Positions 37,798 through 45,417 of a stretch of 46,031 nt of DNA are shown here, one piece after another. The notes below the pieces were generated by a model that made no database searches, was not told where the DNA came from, and saw nothing but the letters and a program-made list of their open reading frames with translations. Positions within the stretch are counted from its first letter, which is position 1. Each line of letters starts with the position of its first letter. The position numbers and the translations under genes were made by a program. Source of the stretch: a virus; the IMG/VR virus record IMGVR_UViG_3300032061_000003, positions 1 to 46,031 of that record; one strand, written 5' to 3'.

Positions 37798-38132
37798 CCA
37801 TCGCTGCCCCCAACCTTTTCAAAATAAAACTTCCCATCCCATTCTTTGACCGTGATAATTCCATAATCTTCTGCCACTTTGCAAATATAATTTTTTCTTA
37901 TCCTATCATGTAGAGTTAACATTAATTTTTTAAATCTTAATACAGAATGCGCTCTTTTATAATGGTTACATCTGCGACAAGCAGGGTTTAGATTTGTAAT
38001 ACTGTCAGTTCCACCCAATCTTTGTGGGATGATGTGATCGACTTGCATATCTTTAATTTCGATCTCATTCCCACAATACGCGCAATGTCCGCCATATTTG
38101 TTATATACTGCTTGTCTGGTTTGTTTGTTCAC
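37794..38132 (-). CDS. HNH endonuclease
   Basis: 112 aa. CAYCGNEIEIKDMQVDHIIP carries the first CxxC and the DH, GGTDSITNLNPACRRCNHYK carries the N and second CxxC, all typical of PF01844 HNH nucleases. ATG 38132 overlaps the upstream stop. In phage early operons such proteins often nick DNA for replication or packaging; it is far from terminase here, so a packaging role is less certain. Confidence 0.85.
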   Translation of the reverse strand: MNKQTRQAVYNKYGGHCAYCGNEIEIKDMQVDHIIPQRLGGTDSITNLNPACRRCNHYKRAHSVLRFKKLMLTLHDRIRKNYICKVAEDYGIITVKEWDGKFYFEKVGGSDG

Positions 38133-38458
38133 CCCTCACCACCTCCTAAAAACTTTCCAATCGCTATTCTTATTTGATTTTCGTCATCGTATATTTCGTG
38201 TAAATAGGGATAAGTCGCTTTCAATAGCCTTTCCGCCTCAATCGTTCTTTTTATCCAATACGGCAATGCCTTGCGGGATTCTGCGATGAAGTTAGTGTCT
38301 TCAGGTTTTCCAAACTCTACATTAGCTATTTGTTTCCCACGACAACCATCTTCAAGTTTTGTATATATAAACCTATCTCCAAAAAGATATATCCACGGCC
38401 CCGGCGTTGCGGCTGAACATATTTGTAAATCTTTTTTAGAGTCTCTTTTATGACACAT
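38129..38458 (-). CDS. Ead/Ea22-like protein
   Basis: 109 aa. SAATPGPWIYLFGDRFIYTK, 'IANVEFGKPEDTNFIAESRK' and ALPYWIKRTIEAERLLKAT follow the Ead/Ea22 pattern 'AATPGPW...A.FIA.AR...P.....' (PF13935-like). A widespread early phage protein with no defined activity. Start overlaps the upstream HNH gene end by 11 bases. Confidence 0.75.
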   Translation of the reverse strand: MCHKRDSKKDLQICSAATPGPWIYLFGDRFIYTKLEDGCRGKQIANVEFGKPEDTNFIAESRKALPYWIKRTIEAERLLKATYPYLHEIYDDENQIRIAIGKFLGGGEG

Positions 38459-38951
38459 GTTTCCAATTCACCCCTCTTTTTATTAAGCCCACCGTCGACG
38501 GATCAACATTATACTTTCTTGAAATATCAATTGATTTTTGCCCATCATTTATCATATTTTTTATTTCTTTTACGTCATTCTCGGTCAATTTTGCCCTTCC
38601 GTGTTTGCTGCCGTATGGAACTTTTTCTGGATGGGGATACGCTCCGGTTCTCCCTTTGTTTCTGCAATCAATCGAATTTTCTTTGGGAGTTCCCAAAAAC
38701 AAATGTTCTGGATTGACGCATGAAGGATTATCGCATTTATGCAGAACACATAAGCCTTTAGGAATGACGCAATTATTGTTAAATTCATATGATAATCTAT
38801 GAGTGTAACTTGTTTTTCCTTTGTAACAAACATTGCCGTAGCCATTGCTGTTTTTAGAGCAATTCCAAATCCAACATGTTTCTGTTTTTGTCACTTTTGG
38901 CCAAAATTTTTCTTTCATAAATAATTCCAAATCTTTCTGCGCGTTTCTCAT
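38448..38951 (-). CDS. Free-standing HNH homing endonuclease with HTH
   Basis: 167 aa. CWIWNCSKNSNGYGNVCYKG and SYTHRLSYEFNN, then LCVLHKCDNPSCVNPEHLFL with the HNH_3 'VLH.CDNP.CVNP.HL..GT' signature, and GTPKENSIDCRNKGR. C-terminal helix-turn-helix TENDVKEIKNMINDGQKSID...YNVDPSTVGLIKRG. It resembles selfish phage homing enzymes inserted between genes. Start overlaps a 30-aa membrane peptide. Confidence 0.88.
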   Translation of the reverse strand: MRNAQKDLELFMKEKFWPKVTKTETCWIWNCSKNSNGYGNVCYKGKTSYTHRLSYEFNNNCVIPKGLCVLHKCDNPSCVNPEHLFLGTPKENSIDCRNKGRTGAYPHPEKVPYGSKHGRAKLTENDVKEIKNMINDGQKSIDISRKYNVDPSTVGLIKRGVNWKHVS

Positions 38952-39040
38952 TTAAACCACCTCCAAATTACAATAATCGCCAAACAATCCAACCCAATTA
39001 TGCAAATTGAATGGTATAAATTAGGCCCTATTTCAATCAT
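38948..39040 (-). CDS. 30-aa membrane micropeptide
   Basis: ATG 39040 has a strong site (TTTAGGAGGGGTTGAA). MIEIGPNLYHSICIIGLDCL, then AIIVIWRWFK: one membrane span with a basic end. Overlaps the HNH gene start (ATGA). Between 39041 and 39105 I see no gene. Confidence 0.5.
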   Translation of the reverse strand: MIEIGPNLYHSICIIGLDCLAIIVIWRWFK

Positions 39041-39105
39041 TTCAACCCCTCCTAAACTCTTTTATTCCCATACCTATATTCACGAGTTTTGTCACGTATA
39101 TCATC

Positions 39106-39525
39106 TCATATCACAATAAATTCATATTCCGGATATCGTTTTTCAAACATTTTGCGCTTGTCGATTGCCGTCCGGGTCCAGCGCCCTTTAACTTCGTGAA
39201 TTTGCATTGGTATTGCTGATTCCATCACAAACATTCCTTTTAACTGCATTTTTATTCTTCCGATTACAACAAAGTCTGCCTTATAATAAATCGGCTTTAC
39301 CCATTCAGCATCTTTGTAATATCCTTCGTGTACCAAAAATGGTACTTGCATAAAAAAATCAATTATATCCCCTCGCTGTTTTAAAAACTTTAGTTCGCAA
39401 TAATGATCCGCTTCCTTTTGGCTATCGAACAATATCCCGTCGATTACCGTCTTGATATTCCGCATCTTTGACGGTTTTTTTGATATCATTTCCCGATATT
39501 GAGTTGCGCTTATTCGGTTCTCCAT
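39106..39525 (-). CDS. DUF1064-type phage nuclease-like protein
   Basis: The start is chosen at ATG 39525; the frame to 39588 overlaps another small gene. 139 aa: KTVIDGILFDSQKEADHYCE, LKFLKQRGDIIDFFMQVPF, 'PIYYKADFVVI', IHEVKGRWTRTAIDKRKMFE, and RYPEYEFIVI. The E..KEA.Y..L, AD and EVKG elements match the DUF1064 family, whose PD-(D/E)xK-like core suggests a DNA junction or restriction-type nuclease. Could resolve recombination or replication intermediates with the annealing protein. Confidence 0.8.
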   Translation of the reverse strand: MENRISATQYREMISKKPSKMRNIKTVIDGILFDSQKEADHYCELKFLKQRGDIIDFFMQVPFLVHEGYYKDAEWVKPIYYKADFVVIGRIKMQLKGMFVMESAIPMQIHEVKGRWTRTAIDKRKMFEKRYPEYEFIVI

Positions 39526-39631
39526 TTCTCCACTTCCTTTCTCTCTTATTTTCCGTGTCAATTGTCGCGAATCTGTTATATGCTGCATTTTTACGCTTTG
39601 TTGTTGGCGGTTTAACTGTTGTGGTTCTCAT
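39422..39631 (-). CDS. Small basic ORF overlapping the DUF1064 gene
   Basis: 69 aa from ATG 39631 after CAAGGAGAACGTC, a good ribosome site. Very basic and hydrophilic (TTKRKNAAYNRFATIDTENK), and out of frame with the last gene for its final 104 bases. Only the first 35 codons are free of overlap. It might be a DNA-binding peptide or merely a coupling frame; low confidence. Confidence 0.35.
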   Translation of the reverse strand: MRTTTVKPPTTKRKNAAYNRFATIDTENKRERKWRNGEPNKRNSISGNDIKKTVKDAEYQDGNRRDIVR

Positions 39632-39740
39632 TGACGTTCTCCTTGTTGCATTGTTTAATAGCCGTTTCTATATTTTTTAATGTGTCTATAATACTTATTC
39701 CAATAATTGCAAAAACAATAACAAAACATCCCATCATCAT
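39612..39740 (-). CDS. 42-aa membrane micropeptide
   Basis: ATG 39740 (or 39737, 39734) after GGAGGTGGAAAA, within the end of the preceding gene. MMMGCFVIVFAIIGISIIDT and a hydrophilic tail give a single-pass membrane peptide. Third such micropeptide in this operon. Function unknown. Confidence 0.5.
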   Translation of the reverse strand: MMMGCFVIVFAIIGISIIDTLKNIETAIKQCNKENVNENHNS

Positions 39741-39979
39741 TTTTCCACCTCCAACTCTGGGTTGTCCCACTTGTTAACATCTTTTTTCATTTTGTCCTCC
39801 CCATCGTTTAATATCCTACCATCTATATTATTTAATTTTTCGGTCAAAATCTTAGGCACGTACATGTTACATGGAATATTCAATGCTCTTCCAATTTTAC
39901 ACCCATAAAAAACTCCGTTGGAATATTCGTCTTTTATTATATAATTTGAGCAACTTTTGCACTTATCTAATTGGCTCAT
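39737..39979 (-). CDS. Cysteine-motif protein carrying a YopX-like C-terminal tail (80 aa)
   Basis: ATG 39979 after AGGTGTGATAAGA. Starts MSQLDKCKSCSNYIIKDEYS, then GCKIGRALNIPCNMYVP: a four-cysteine unit common in Firmicutes phage proteins. Its last residues NKWDNPELEVEK repeat the end of the neighbouring YopX protein (NKWDNPELEV), with similar DNA. The tail was probably acquired by local duplication. Role unknown. Confidence 0.65.
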   Translation of the reverse strand: MSQLDKCKSCSNYIIKDEYSNGVFYGCKIGRALNIPCNMYVPKILTEKLNNIDGRILNDGEDKMKKDVNKWDNPELEVEK

Positions 39980-39985
39980 TTCTTA

Positions 39986-40384
39986 TCACACCTCCAATTC
40001 TGGATTATCCCATTTGTTACCAAACTTTTCTAAAGTCCAATAATAATAATCCTGTGCATTCAAATCATTTAAAATCTTATTTGCTTCGTCCCAAATGCAA
40101 AAACAATTCCATTCTTTGTTAAAAATAATTTCTCCGGTAGTTTCCTTTGCTGGTTCTTCATAGTCGTACCAAACCGCAGTCACCAAATCACCTATAAAAT
40201 ACCACTTACCATCAAATTCAATACCGGGTGATACGGTTTCTGCTCTCACTTGATATGCCCACGGGCTTCCAGCATCGTTCGAAATGTAAAATCCTTTTTC
40301 CGGTTGCCCTTTATATCCCTTTGATTCGGCCAACAATCCTATGTGACGATTACCGTTTATATCGTGCCCGCTAAATTTAAACAT
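39986..40384 (-). CDS. YopX-family protein
   Basis: 132 aa. 'KFSGHDINGNRHIGLLAESK', IEFDGKWYFIGDLVTAVWYD, then GEIIFNKEWNCFCI and the ending GNKWDNPELEV follow the YopX pattern 'DG..IYEGDIV......GNIYENPEL' (PF09643). Usual in early operons of Firmicutes phages; function not established. ATG 40384 after GGAGGTTAACTAA. Confidence 0.8.
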   Translation of the reverse strand: MFKFSGHDINGNRHIGLLAESKGYKGQPEKGFYISNDAGSPWAYQVRAETVSPGIEFDGKWYFIGDLVTAVWYDYEEPAKETTGEIIFNKEWNCFCIWDEANKILNDLNAQDYYYWTLEKFGNKWDNPELEV

Positions 40385-40408
40385 TTAGTTAACCTCCAAA
40401 TTTTGGTA

Positions 40409-40582
40409 TTAAGTTTTCCCATAACATGCCGATAACTTGTTTGGTTTATGCTTTTTTAAAATCTGCAATCCGTTTACCCGATTGCAATGTATCCAGAAAC
40501 GATTCTTTGGTGTCAAATCTGTTTTGAAACACCTTCCGCTTATGAATTTACCTTTAGAATTTTTATCGCCTAATTTTGGGGT
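40409..40582 (-). pseudogene. Start-less open stretch with hairpins, possible gene remnant
   Basis: The 210 bases between the PAPS-reductase-like gene and YopX hold a stop-free minus frame of about 58 codons with protein-like content (KGKFISGRCFKTDLTPKNRF; WIHCNRVNGLQILKKHKPNK) but no ATG, GTG or TTG start. Two hairpins lie inside it: TGCAATC/GATTGCA (40464-40486) and GGTGT/ACACC with inner pairs (40509-40533). It is either a decayed gene or a structured RNA spacer. Confidence 0.3.
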
Positions 40583-40597
40583 TTAAATCGTTTATAT

Positions 40598-41437
40598 TTA
40601 ATTTTCAAAAAGTTCTAATTGATCCGGGTCCGCTTTTGGCATTTCGTAAATCCACCAATCCATTACATCTTGAGCGGTATGCCATTTTGTTGTTTTGCCC
40701 CGTCTCTCTCTTTGTGTTAGCATCCGGTCAAAGGCTCTTAAATAGGCTTGATAATATTTGGGCCAACGGGCAAACTGCCGTAATCTTTGTTCTTTATTAC
40801 CCATACTGCAACCTACACAACCCAACCTGTAATATCCTTGATCGTATAGTTGACAATGTTTAATTTTTCTTAAATTCAGGTAATCCCAAACTTCGCCATC
40901 TTTCCAATCAATAATTGGGTTCAAAATTCTTTTTGATTTTAGTTGGCAGATATCAATCATTTTCCTTGTATCATCATTATCATTAAACAAAATCTTATCT
41001 TTGCCAAACTTTTCAAGCATTGCCCTTGCTTTTGACCGTCTGACCGATTCGGCCCATCTTACCCCGGTTATTGACATTCGATTTTCGCCACCTTTTTCTT
41101 TTAACTCACGGCAGCAATATCGCTGTAATTGTGTTGGTGGTACACCGTTCTTAACTATTAATTCCCACATAGTAAACCTTGGCCGTTCGATTATTACATC
41201 AGGGTAATTTGATTTTATAAATCTAACCAGCTCTGGCGGGTCAACCGTTGTCAGGTTATAATGAGCATCAAATTTAACTCCAGCCTCTTTTGACAAATGA
41301 TATATCGTTTGACTGTCCTTGCCACCGCTAAAAGCCAAATAATAACCTTCTGGAGGTTCAAATTGCTGAATTCGATCTATTGCTATTTGCACCTTATCTA
41401 CGGTTCCAAATAATGTTTCCGTTACTAGCATTTCCAT
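40598..41437 (-). CDS. PAPS reductase/ATP-pyrophosphatase family protein
   Basis: 279 aa. The PP-loop YLAFSGGKDSQTIYHL near residue 33 binds ATP or PAPS. LTTVDPPELVRFIKSNYPDV is the family's next motif. Cysteine pairs occur at RYCCRELK and GCVGCSMGNKEQR. Phages of many hosts carry this family next to DNA methyltransferases; it is related to CysH and to the DndC-type sulphur-transfer enzymes. Sulphur-based DNA or nucleotide modification is a hypothesis. Directly coupled to the upstream methyltransferase. Confidence 0.88.
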   Translation of the reverse strand: MEMLVTETLFGTVDKVQIAIDRIQQFEPPEGYYLAFSGGKDSQTIYHLSKEAGVKFDAHYNLTTVDPPELVRFIKSNYPDVIIERPRFTMWELIVKNGVPPTQLQRYCCRELKEKGGENRMSITGVRWAESVRRSKARAMLEKFGKDKILFNDNDDTRKMIDICQLKSKRILNPIIDWKDGEVWDYLNLRKIKHCQLYDQGYYRLGCVGCSMGNKEQRLRQFARWPKYYQAYLRAFDRMLTQRERRGKTTKWHTAQDVMDWWIYEMPKADPDQLELFEN

Positions 41438-41902
41438 TCACCCCTTTGGTTTGTCCGGTCTTTTAACTCTTAAAATTTTCGGAATAACTTCCGGCCCATA
41501 AACCGCAATCATTGAACCAAATTTTGGAGAATCTTTGCATTCTCTTCCTGTTTCCGGATTTATAAATTTAATTCTACCTTCAACAAACCTAACTTCTGCT
41601 TTACCTATAACCCATTCATGAAACCACTTTGTTGATGTATCTGCCGGAAGTAGGCAAACTACCGTTGCACCTTTTAGTGACTCCTCGTAGGCTTTTTTAA
41701 CCCAGGGGTACGGGTCTGAATATGGTGGGTTAAGCCAAGTTGTTAATGGTTCCCAACATTTTTTTAATCCATTAATTTCGAAATCATAGCCAAAATCGCA
41801 TTTGCAATTTTCCATATTACAAGCAGCATCTAAATCAAAGTCAAACTCCTTATCCAGCCAATCAAAGACATAATCCGGAGTCCTATAGTTATCTTGACCC
41901 AT
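41438..41902 (-). CDS. Phage-type DNA N6-adenine methyltransferase (Dam-like)
   Basis: The start is ATG 41902 after GAGGTG; the 202-aa frame includes upstream codons of the other methyltransferase region. 154 aa: DNYRTPDYVFDWLDKEFDFD, LDAACNMENCKC, then LTTWLNPPYSDPYPWVKKAY with the NPPY catalytic motif, and VVCLLPADTSTKWFHEWV. This is the PF05869 phage adenine methylase layout. Target site unknown; likely protects phage DNA from host restriction. Confidence 0.88.
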   Translation of the reverse strand: MGQDNYRTPDYVFDWLDKEFDFDLDAACNMENCKCDFGYDFEINGLKKCWEPLTTWLNPPYSDPYPWVKKAYEESLKGATVVCLLPADTSTKWFHEWVIGKAEVRFVEGRIKFINPETGRECKDSPKFGSMIAVYGPEVIPKILRVKRPDKPKG

Positions 41903-41903
41903 T

Positions 41904-42608
41904 TCACACCTCGCCGAATAAATTTTGTTGTTCTGCTTTTTCTTGTTGCGAATTTTGAAATAACATTTCTTGCGCCGATTCCTTTTCAAATCTTTTGCAA
42001 CCGGCTTCGAAATACTCCGGGTCAATCTCGCATCCCCAAAAGTCAAACCCCATTATTCTGGCAGCAACTCTGGATGACTGAGAACCCAAATGAGTATCAA
42101 GAATTTTGTCTCCCGGTTTAGCATATTTTTCGAGTTGCCATTTGTATAAAAAAATTGGTTTTTGACAAGGATGAATTACTTCTCCCTCTTTTAATCTTCT
42201 GAAAAAACCCGATTGCCAATCAATATATACAAAATCGACTTTCTTCTGAAAAGACAACGACGCAATCTCACAATCACTCAGTTTAGGATGACCAATCTTT
42301 TTGTACCAGACAAGGGCTCCGCCGATTTTCGAAAAACAATTATAATAATTAGCGCCCCAAATAATTCTTTTGGCTGAAACTCGCTCAAGTTCCAAAAAGT
42401 ATTTCATTTCTGGGATATTTTCATTCCATTTGACATCTAAATAGTCACCATCATTTTCCCTGTTTCTTTTCCGGGTAGCGCCCCCGCCTATTTTCATGTT
42501 AAAATTCCCTATCCCATAAGGAGGGTCGCAAATGGCCAAATCAAAAAATTTATCAGGAAACTTTGCCATAAAATCCATACAATCACAACATTCAACGATT
42601 GATTGCAT
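41904..42608 (-). CDS. DNA methyltransferase, beta class (DPPY)
   Basis: 234 aa. LAICDPPYGIGNFNMKIGGG has the DPPY catalytic motif near the N-terminus; the SAM site LDTHLGSQSSRVAARIMGFD lies near the C-terminus, followed by GCEIDPEYF. That motif order defines beta-class N6-adenine (or N4-cytosine) methyltransferases. HPCQKPIFLYKWQLEKYAKP is the usual bridge. No specific target domain can be recognised. Second of two adjacent methyltransferases. Confidence 0.9.
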   Translation of the reverse strand: MQSIVECCDCMDFMAKFPDKFFDLAICDPPYGIGNFNMKIGGGATRKRNRENDGDYLDVKWNENIPEMKYFLELERVSAKRIIWGANYYNCFSKIGGALVWYKKIGHPKLSDCEIASLSFQKKVDFVYIDWQSGFFRRLKEGEVIHPCQKPIFLYKWQLEKYAKPGDKILDTHLGSQSSRVAARIMGFDFWGCEIDPEYFEAGCKRFEKESAQEMLFQNSQQEKAEQQNLFGEV

Positions 42609-42629
42609 AACTATACCTCCTGCTCTTTT

Positions 42630-43154
42630 TCAATCATTGCTTCCCAAGAGTTTATTCGCTCCCGTCAGCATCAAGATACTTTGGTTTAACACACGCTCTT
42701 TATGTACCGTCTTATTATTGTCGTAGTGTTTTTTAAACTGCGCCATCGTTATTCCGATGTTCTCCGACGCACACAGTTCTCTAAATCCCATTTCCCGGAC
42801 CGTCTTTTTGACTAACTCATGGCTCCATTGCGGAATCCATCCGTTATACTGGTATTCATTCAATAGGTGTCCCGAAGTAATAATTTCCCGCACTTCCGCC
42901 CATGCTTCTTCCGCCGTTGGCGGCCCGGGCATTAAGCTATACGCCGCCTCTTTGATTTCGGCCGGCGCGGGAAAAAACTTATTTGTGGATAAAACCTTAA
43001 TCAAGGCCGCCTCCGCTAGTTTATACGGGATGTTATTTAAAACCATACGCCAAACAGTTGTCAACGCTTCCAATTCTTGCTGATTATCTGGAGACCGTCC
43101 GGGAAACGCTGATTTAGCCATTACAAGCAGTTTAGAGACCTCTTGATTATTCAT
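42630..43154 (-). CDS. Replicative helicase loader/inhibitor-like protein
   Basis: The start is ATG 43154 after GGAGGCGAAA. 174 aa, with SKLLVMAKSAFPGRSPDNQQ, LTTVWRMVLNNIPYKLAEAA, VLSTNKFFPAPAEIKEAAY: the pattern of the G39P/loader family (PF11417-like), in which '..FPP..A.I...' is conserved. Placed right after the DnaD-like initiator. Probably brings the host DnaB-type helicase to the phage origin. Confidence 0.8.
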   Translation of the reverse strand: MNNQEVSKLLVMAKSAFPGRSPDNQQELEALTTVWRMVLNNIPYKLAEAALIKVLSTNKFFPAPAEIKEAAYSLMPGPPTAEEAWAEVREIITSGHLLNEYQYNGWIPQWSHELVKKTVREMGFRELCASENIGITMAQFKKHYDNNKTVHKERVLNQSILMLTGANKLLGSND

Positions 43155-43917
43155 TTTCGCCTCCATTAGCTATTCGTTTTAAGTATTCCAAACCGGTTTC
43201 TTGTTTTGGAGAAGATGATTTTTTAGCATCAGCCTTATCTCGTTTCGCCGCCTCCACTCCGGCCATATCTTTAATTCCTTTTGCTTTCCAATCTCGGAGT
43301 ATAGCTTCGATGTAACTTAGCCGCCTAACTCCGGCTTTCACTGCTTCTCCTATCGCTGCCATTATCACTTCGTCCCCTAACAGTTCATACTCTGACAACA
43401 CTTGTAATTCAAATGGCGTCATCGGATGAATGTTATTGTCAAAAAAGGTTACATAATTATTTTTAATAAAATCGGCGGCAGGGGGGGCACTACTACCCTT
43501 ACCTAACTCTAAACTAATCTTACCTATACTAACCTGCGCGTCCAATTTGGATACATCTTGGATACATTTTGGATACACCAGCTTATAAGCCCTATTTTCT
43601 TTAATTGTTAAAAGTTTCATCTCTTCTTGATATGTCGTTTCTTTGTAGCGGTCTTTTTGAATATAGTTGTTAATTTTCCAATGTTTAACAACTATTACTC
43701 CGCTAGGAAAAGGTATTACAAAACGCTTGGCGATTAATAATTTAAAATCATCATCCGCCGCACCAATCATTCTTTGGATTTTTTTTGGATTATTTATAAA
43801 TCCGTCATCATCGGCGATCATTCCAAAATGTAAATATAAAGCCTGCGTGCTTAACGGCATATCAAGAAATGCATCACTTTCGGTAATTATTCTTGAAAAC
43901 ATACGCCTCTCTGCCAT
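43147..43917 (-). CDS. Replication initiator with DnaD-like C-terminal domain
   Basis: 256 aa. The N-terminal winged helix has the phage replisome-organiser signature (MFSRIITESDAFLDMPLSTQ, ALYLHFGMIADDDGFI). Residues 95-150 form a linker. C-terminal DnaD/DnaB2-like domain: NNIHPMTPFELQVLSEYELL, VIMAAIGEAVKAGVRRLSYI and EAILRDWKAKGIKD with the YIxxILxxW core. Binds the phage origin, possibly within this gene, and recruits the loader next to it. Confidence 0.88.
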   Translation of the reverse strand: MAERRMFSRIITESDAFLDMPLSTQALYLHFGMIADDDGFINNPKKIQRMIGAADDDFKLLIAKRFVIPFPSGVIVVKHWKINNYIQKDRYKETTYQEEMKLLTIKENRAYKLVYPKCIQDVSKLDAQVSIGKISLELGKGSSAPPAADFIKNNYVTFFDNNIHPMTPFELQVLSEYELLGDEVIMAAIGEAVKAGVRRLSYIEAILRDWKAKGIKDMAGVEAAKRDKADAKKSSSPKQETGLEYLKRIANGGENE

Positions 43918-43926
43918 ATCATTAAA

Positions 43927-43968
43927 TCACCTCTTTTCACCATGCCCACAAAAAGGACAATATTTCAT
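43927..43968 (-). CDS. 13-codon CxxC micro-ORF
   Basis: MKYCPFCGHGEKR, between the ASCH and initiator genes. It contains a CxxC knuckle and carries the next gene's ribosome site (AGAGGTGATT). Same style as the zinc micropeptides elsewhere in the genome, but too short to be sure. Confidence 0.2.
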   Translation of the reverse strand: MKYCPFCGHGEKR

Positions 43969-43972
43969 CCCA

Positions 43973-44635
43973 TCACTTCCTTTCCACAACCTTAAATTTA
44001 CCAGCCCATACTGGTAAATTATCGTCCCATCCAAAGCCTTTTTCGGCGTAAAGGGAATCCCAAACATGTTTGAATCCTAATTTGTAAGTCGAATTTGGAG
44101 ATATTTTTTTGTTGTAAAATTCTTCTACCGACATTTCAAATTCGGGGTCTATTCCTTCTTCCTTTGCATCATCCTCCGTAATATTCTGCACCGGCTCAAC
44201 ACGGATTTCGTCAACTTCTAAGGTGATGCGGCTGGCTTCGCGAGGCAAACGGACGGAAGAACGCCAAGGATATACAATATCTGCTCCGTCATCGTTTTTG
44301 TATCCATTGTGGTAACGATATTCACTAGCCAAAAAACCAGGATGTATGTCTGTTGCTGCGTAAATAATGTTACATTCATCTATTGGTCTATAGTTTTCGT
44401 CGGGTGATACAGCTTGCCACGTTTCCTTCACCCAAAGCTGATCTCCGGGTTGACCGAAGGGACATTTGCACATTTTTAAAAGCCATTTGGTTAAATTGGA
44501 ATCTCGAAGTTTCGGTTCCCTTTTCATATCTAAAATAACGCATTCGGGTATATTTTTAACCGGTCTTCGAATCTGTATCACATCGTTCTTTAAAGCGTTA
44601 CAAACTTCAAAGTCGTGTAGGATTATCGATTTCAT
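43973..44635 (-). CDS. ASCH-domain (PUA-like) phage protein
   Basis: 220 aa. Pattern of phage ASCH proteins: VIQIRRPVKNIPE, CPFGQPGDQLWVKETWQAV, SSVRLPREASRITLEVDEIR, VEPVQNITEDDAKEEGI, and FKHVWDSLYAEKGFGWDDNL. ASCH folds bind RNA or modified nucleotides; the phage members' substrate is not known. ATG 44635 overlaps the upstream stop. Confidence 0.82.
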   Translation of the reverse strand: MKSIILHDFEVCNALKNDVIQIRRPVKNIPECVILDMKREPKLRDSNLTKWLLKMCKCPFGQPGDQLWVKETWQAVSPDENYRPIDECNIIYAATDIHPGFLASEYRYHNGYKNDDGADIVYPWRSSVRLPREASRITLEVDEIRVEPVQNITEDDAKEEGIDPEFEMSVEEFYNKKISPNSTYKLGFKHVWDSLYAEKGFGWDDNLPVWAGKFKVVERK

Positions 44636-44913
44636 TTTGTTAACCTCTTATCTGCATCAAATTTTCCGATAAAATATTCAAATAAAAATCCCGAACATTG
44701 AGTTAAAAAAGGACCTCCAAATTTAATTAAAATGCAATTTTCATTATGCAAAGGACATTTTTCACAATCAATCATTCCGGAAACTTGATTTAAAACATTT
44801 ATCAACGAACGATAATCGGCTTGCCATTGATAATCACCAGCGCAAATACTCCTTTGGCATCCGTTGTTATGCCAAAAACAAGTACCGCAATCATGTTTAA
44901 TAAATGTATTCAT
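44632..44913 (-). CDS. Cysteine-rich protein (93 aa)
   Basis: Nine cysteines: CGTCFWHNNGCQRSIC at the start and IDCEKCPLHNENC in the middle, with FLTQCSGFLFEYF near the end. Likely two small zinc or disulphide units. Coupled on both sides by ATGA overlaps. One of several cysteine-rich small proteins in this stretch; unknown function. Confidence 0.65.
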   Translation of the reverse strand: MNTFIKHDCGTCFWHNNGCQRSICAGDYQWQADYRSLINVLNQVSGMIDCEKCPLHNENCILIKFGGPFLTQCSGFLFEYFIGKFDADKRLTK

Positions 44914-45254
44914 TTCGCCAACCCCCTTTTCGCCATTCCTAAAAACCAGTCTATTTCCGCTTGTATATCGTCTTCGTATGGATGCTCCATTCGTTCAAAA
45001 AACCTTGCTCTAGTCGTCAAATACAATGCCCTCTTATGTGTTTCCAATTCCTGTTTTAACTTGGTGTTTTCAACCACCGAAGCCATGCTACAATTAAAAA
45101 AATCATTCGAAATTCTTTCTAATTCGGATATTCGCCGTTTCAATTCGGTGTTTTCCGCTTCGAGTGTTTGGTAATCGGGTTTCCATTTTTCGCAATCTTT
45201 GCGTGATGTGCAGCGCGGGTTGCCAAAATCCAGACAATTAAAACAACTATTCAT
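44910..45254 (-). CDS. Cys-cluster plus coiled-coil protein (114 aa)
   Basis: N-terminal NSCFNCLDFGNPRCTSRKDC (four cysteines) followed by a leucine/glutamate coiled coil (LEAENTELKRRISELERISN) and a C-terminal DDIQAEIDWFLGMAKRG. Resembles phage proteins that pair a small zinc site with a coil. ATG 45254 overlaps the previous gene by eight bases. Confidence 0.65.
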   Translation of the reverse strand: MNSCFNCLDFGNPRCTSRKDCEKWKPDYQTLEAENTELKRRISELERISNDFFNCSMASVVENTKLKQELETHKRALYLTTRARFFERMEHPYEDDIQAEIDWFLGMAKRGLAK

Positions 45255-45417
45255 TTTGTGCCCCCGTAAAATAATTATATAAAGTTTCCGAACAACTTTT
45301 AAGATTGTTAAAGCAGTGTTTTTCTTGTGCAGGACACTCGTTGCACACTAATCCAAAACTAAGCATTGCGCAAGTTATTTTCAATGCCTTTTCCAATTTT
45401 TCGCAATTTTCACACAT
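45247..45417 (-). CDS. Cysteine-rich 56-aa protein
   Basis: MCENCEKLEKALKITCAMLS, NECPAQEKHCFNNLKSCSET. Seven cysteines with CxxC at both ends. ATG 45417 overlaps the upstream stop by eight bases, with AAGGTGGTGG as ribosome site. The same paralogue-like style as the gene that follows it. Function unknown. Confidence 0.6.
   Translation of the reverse strand: MCENCEKLEKALKITCAMLSFGLVCNECPAQEKHCFNNLKSCSETLYNYFTGAQNE

Noticed and set aside
38585-38845. 86-codon minus frame inside the HNH homing endonuclease
   Set aside because: Shadow frame; the HNH_3 motif is in the other frame.
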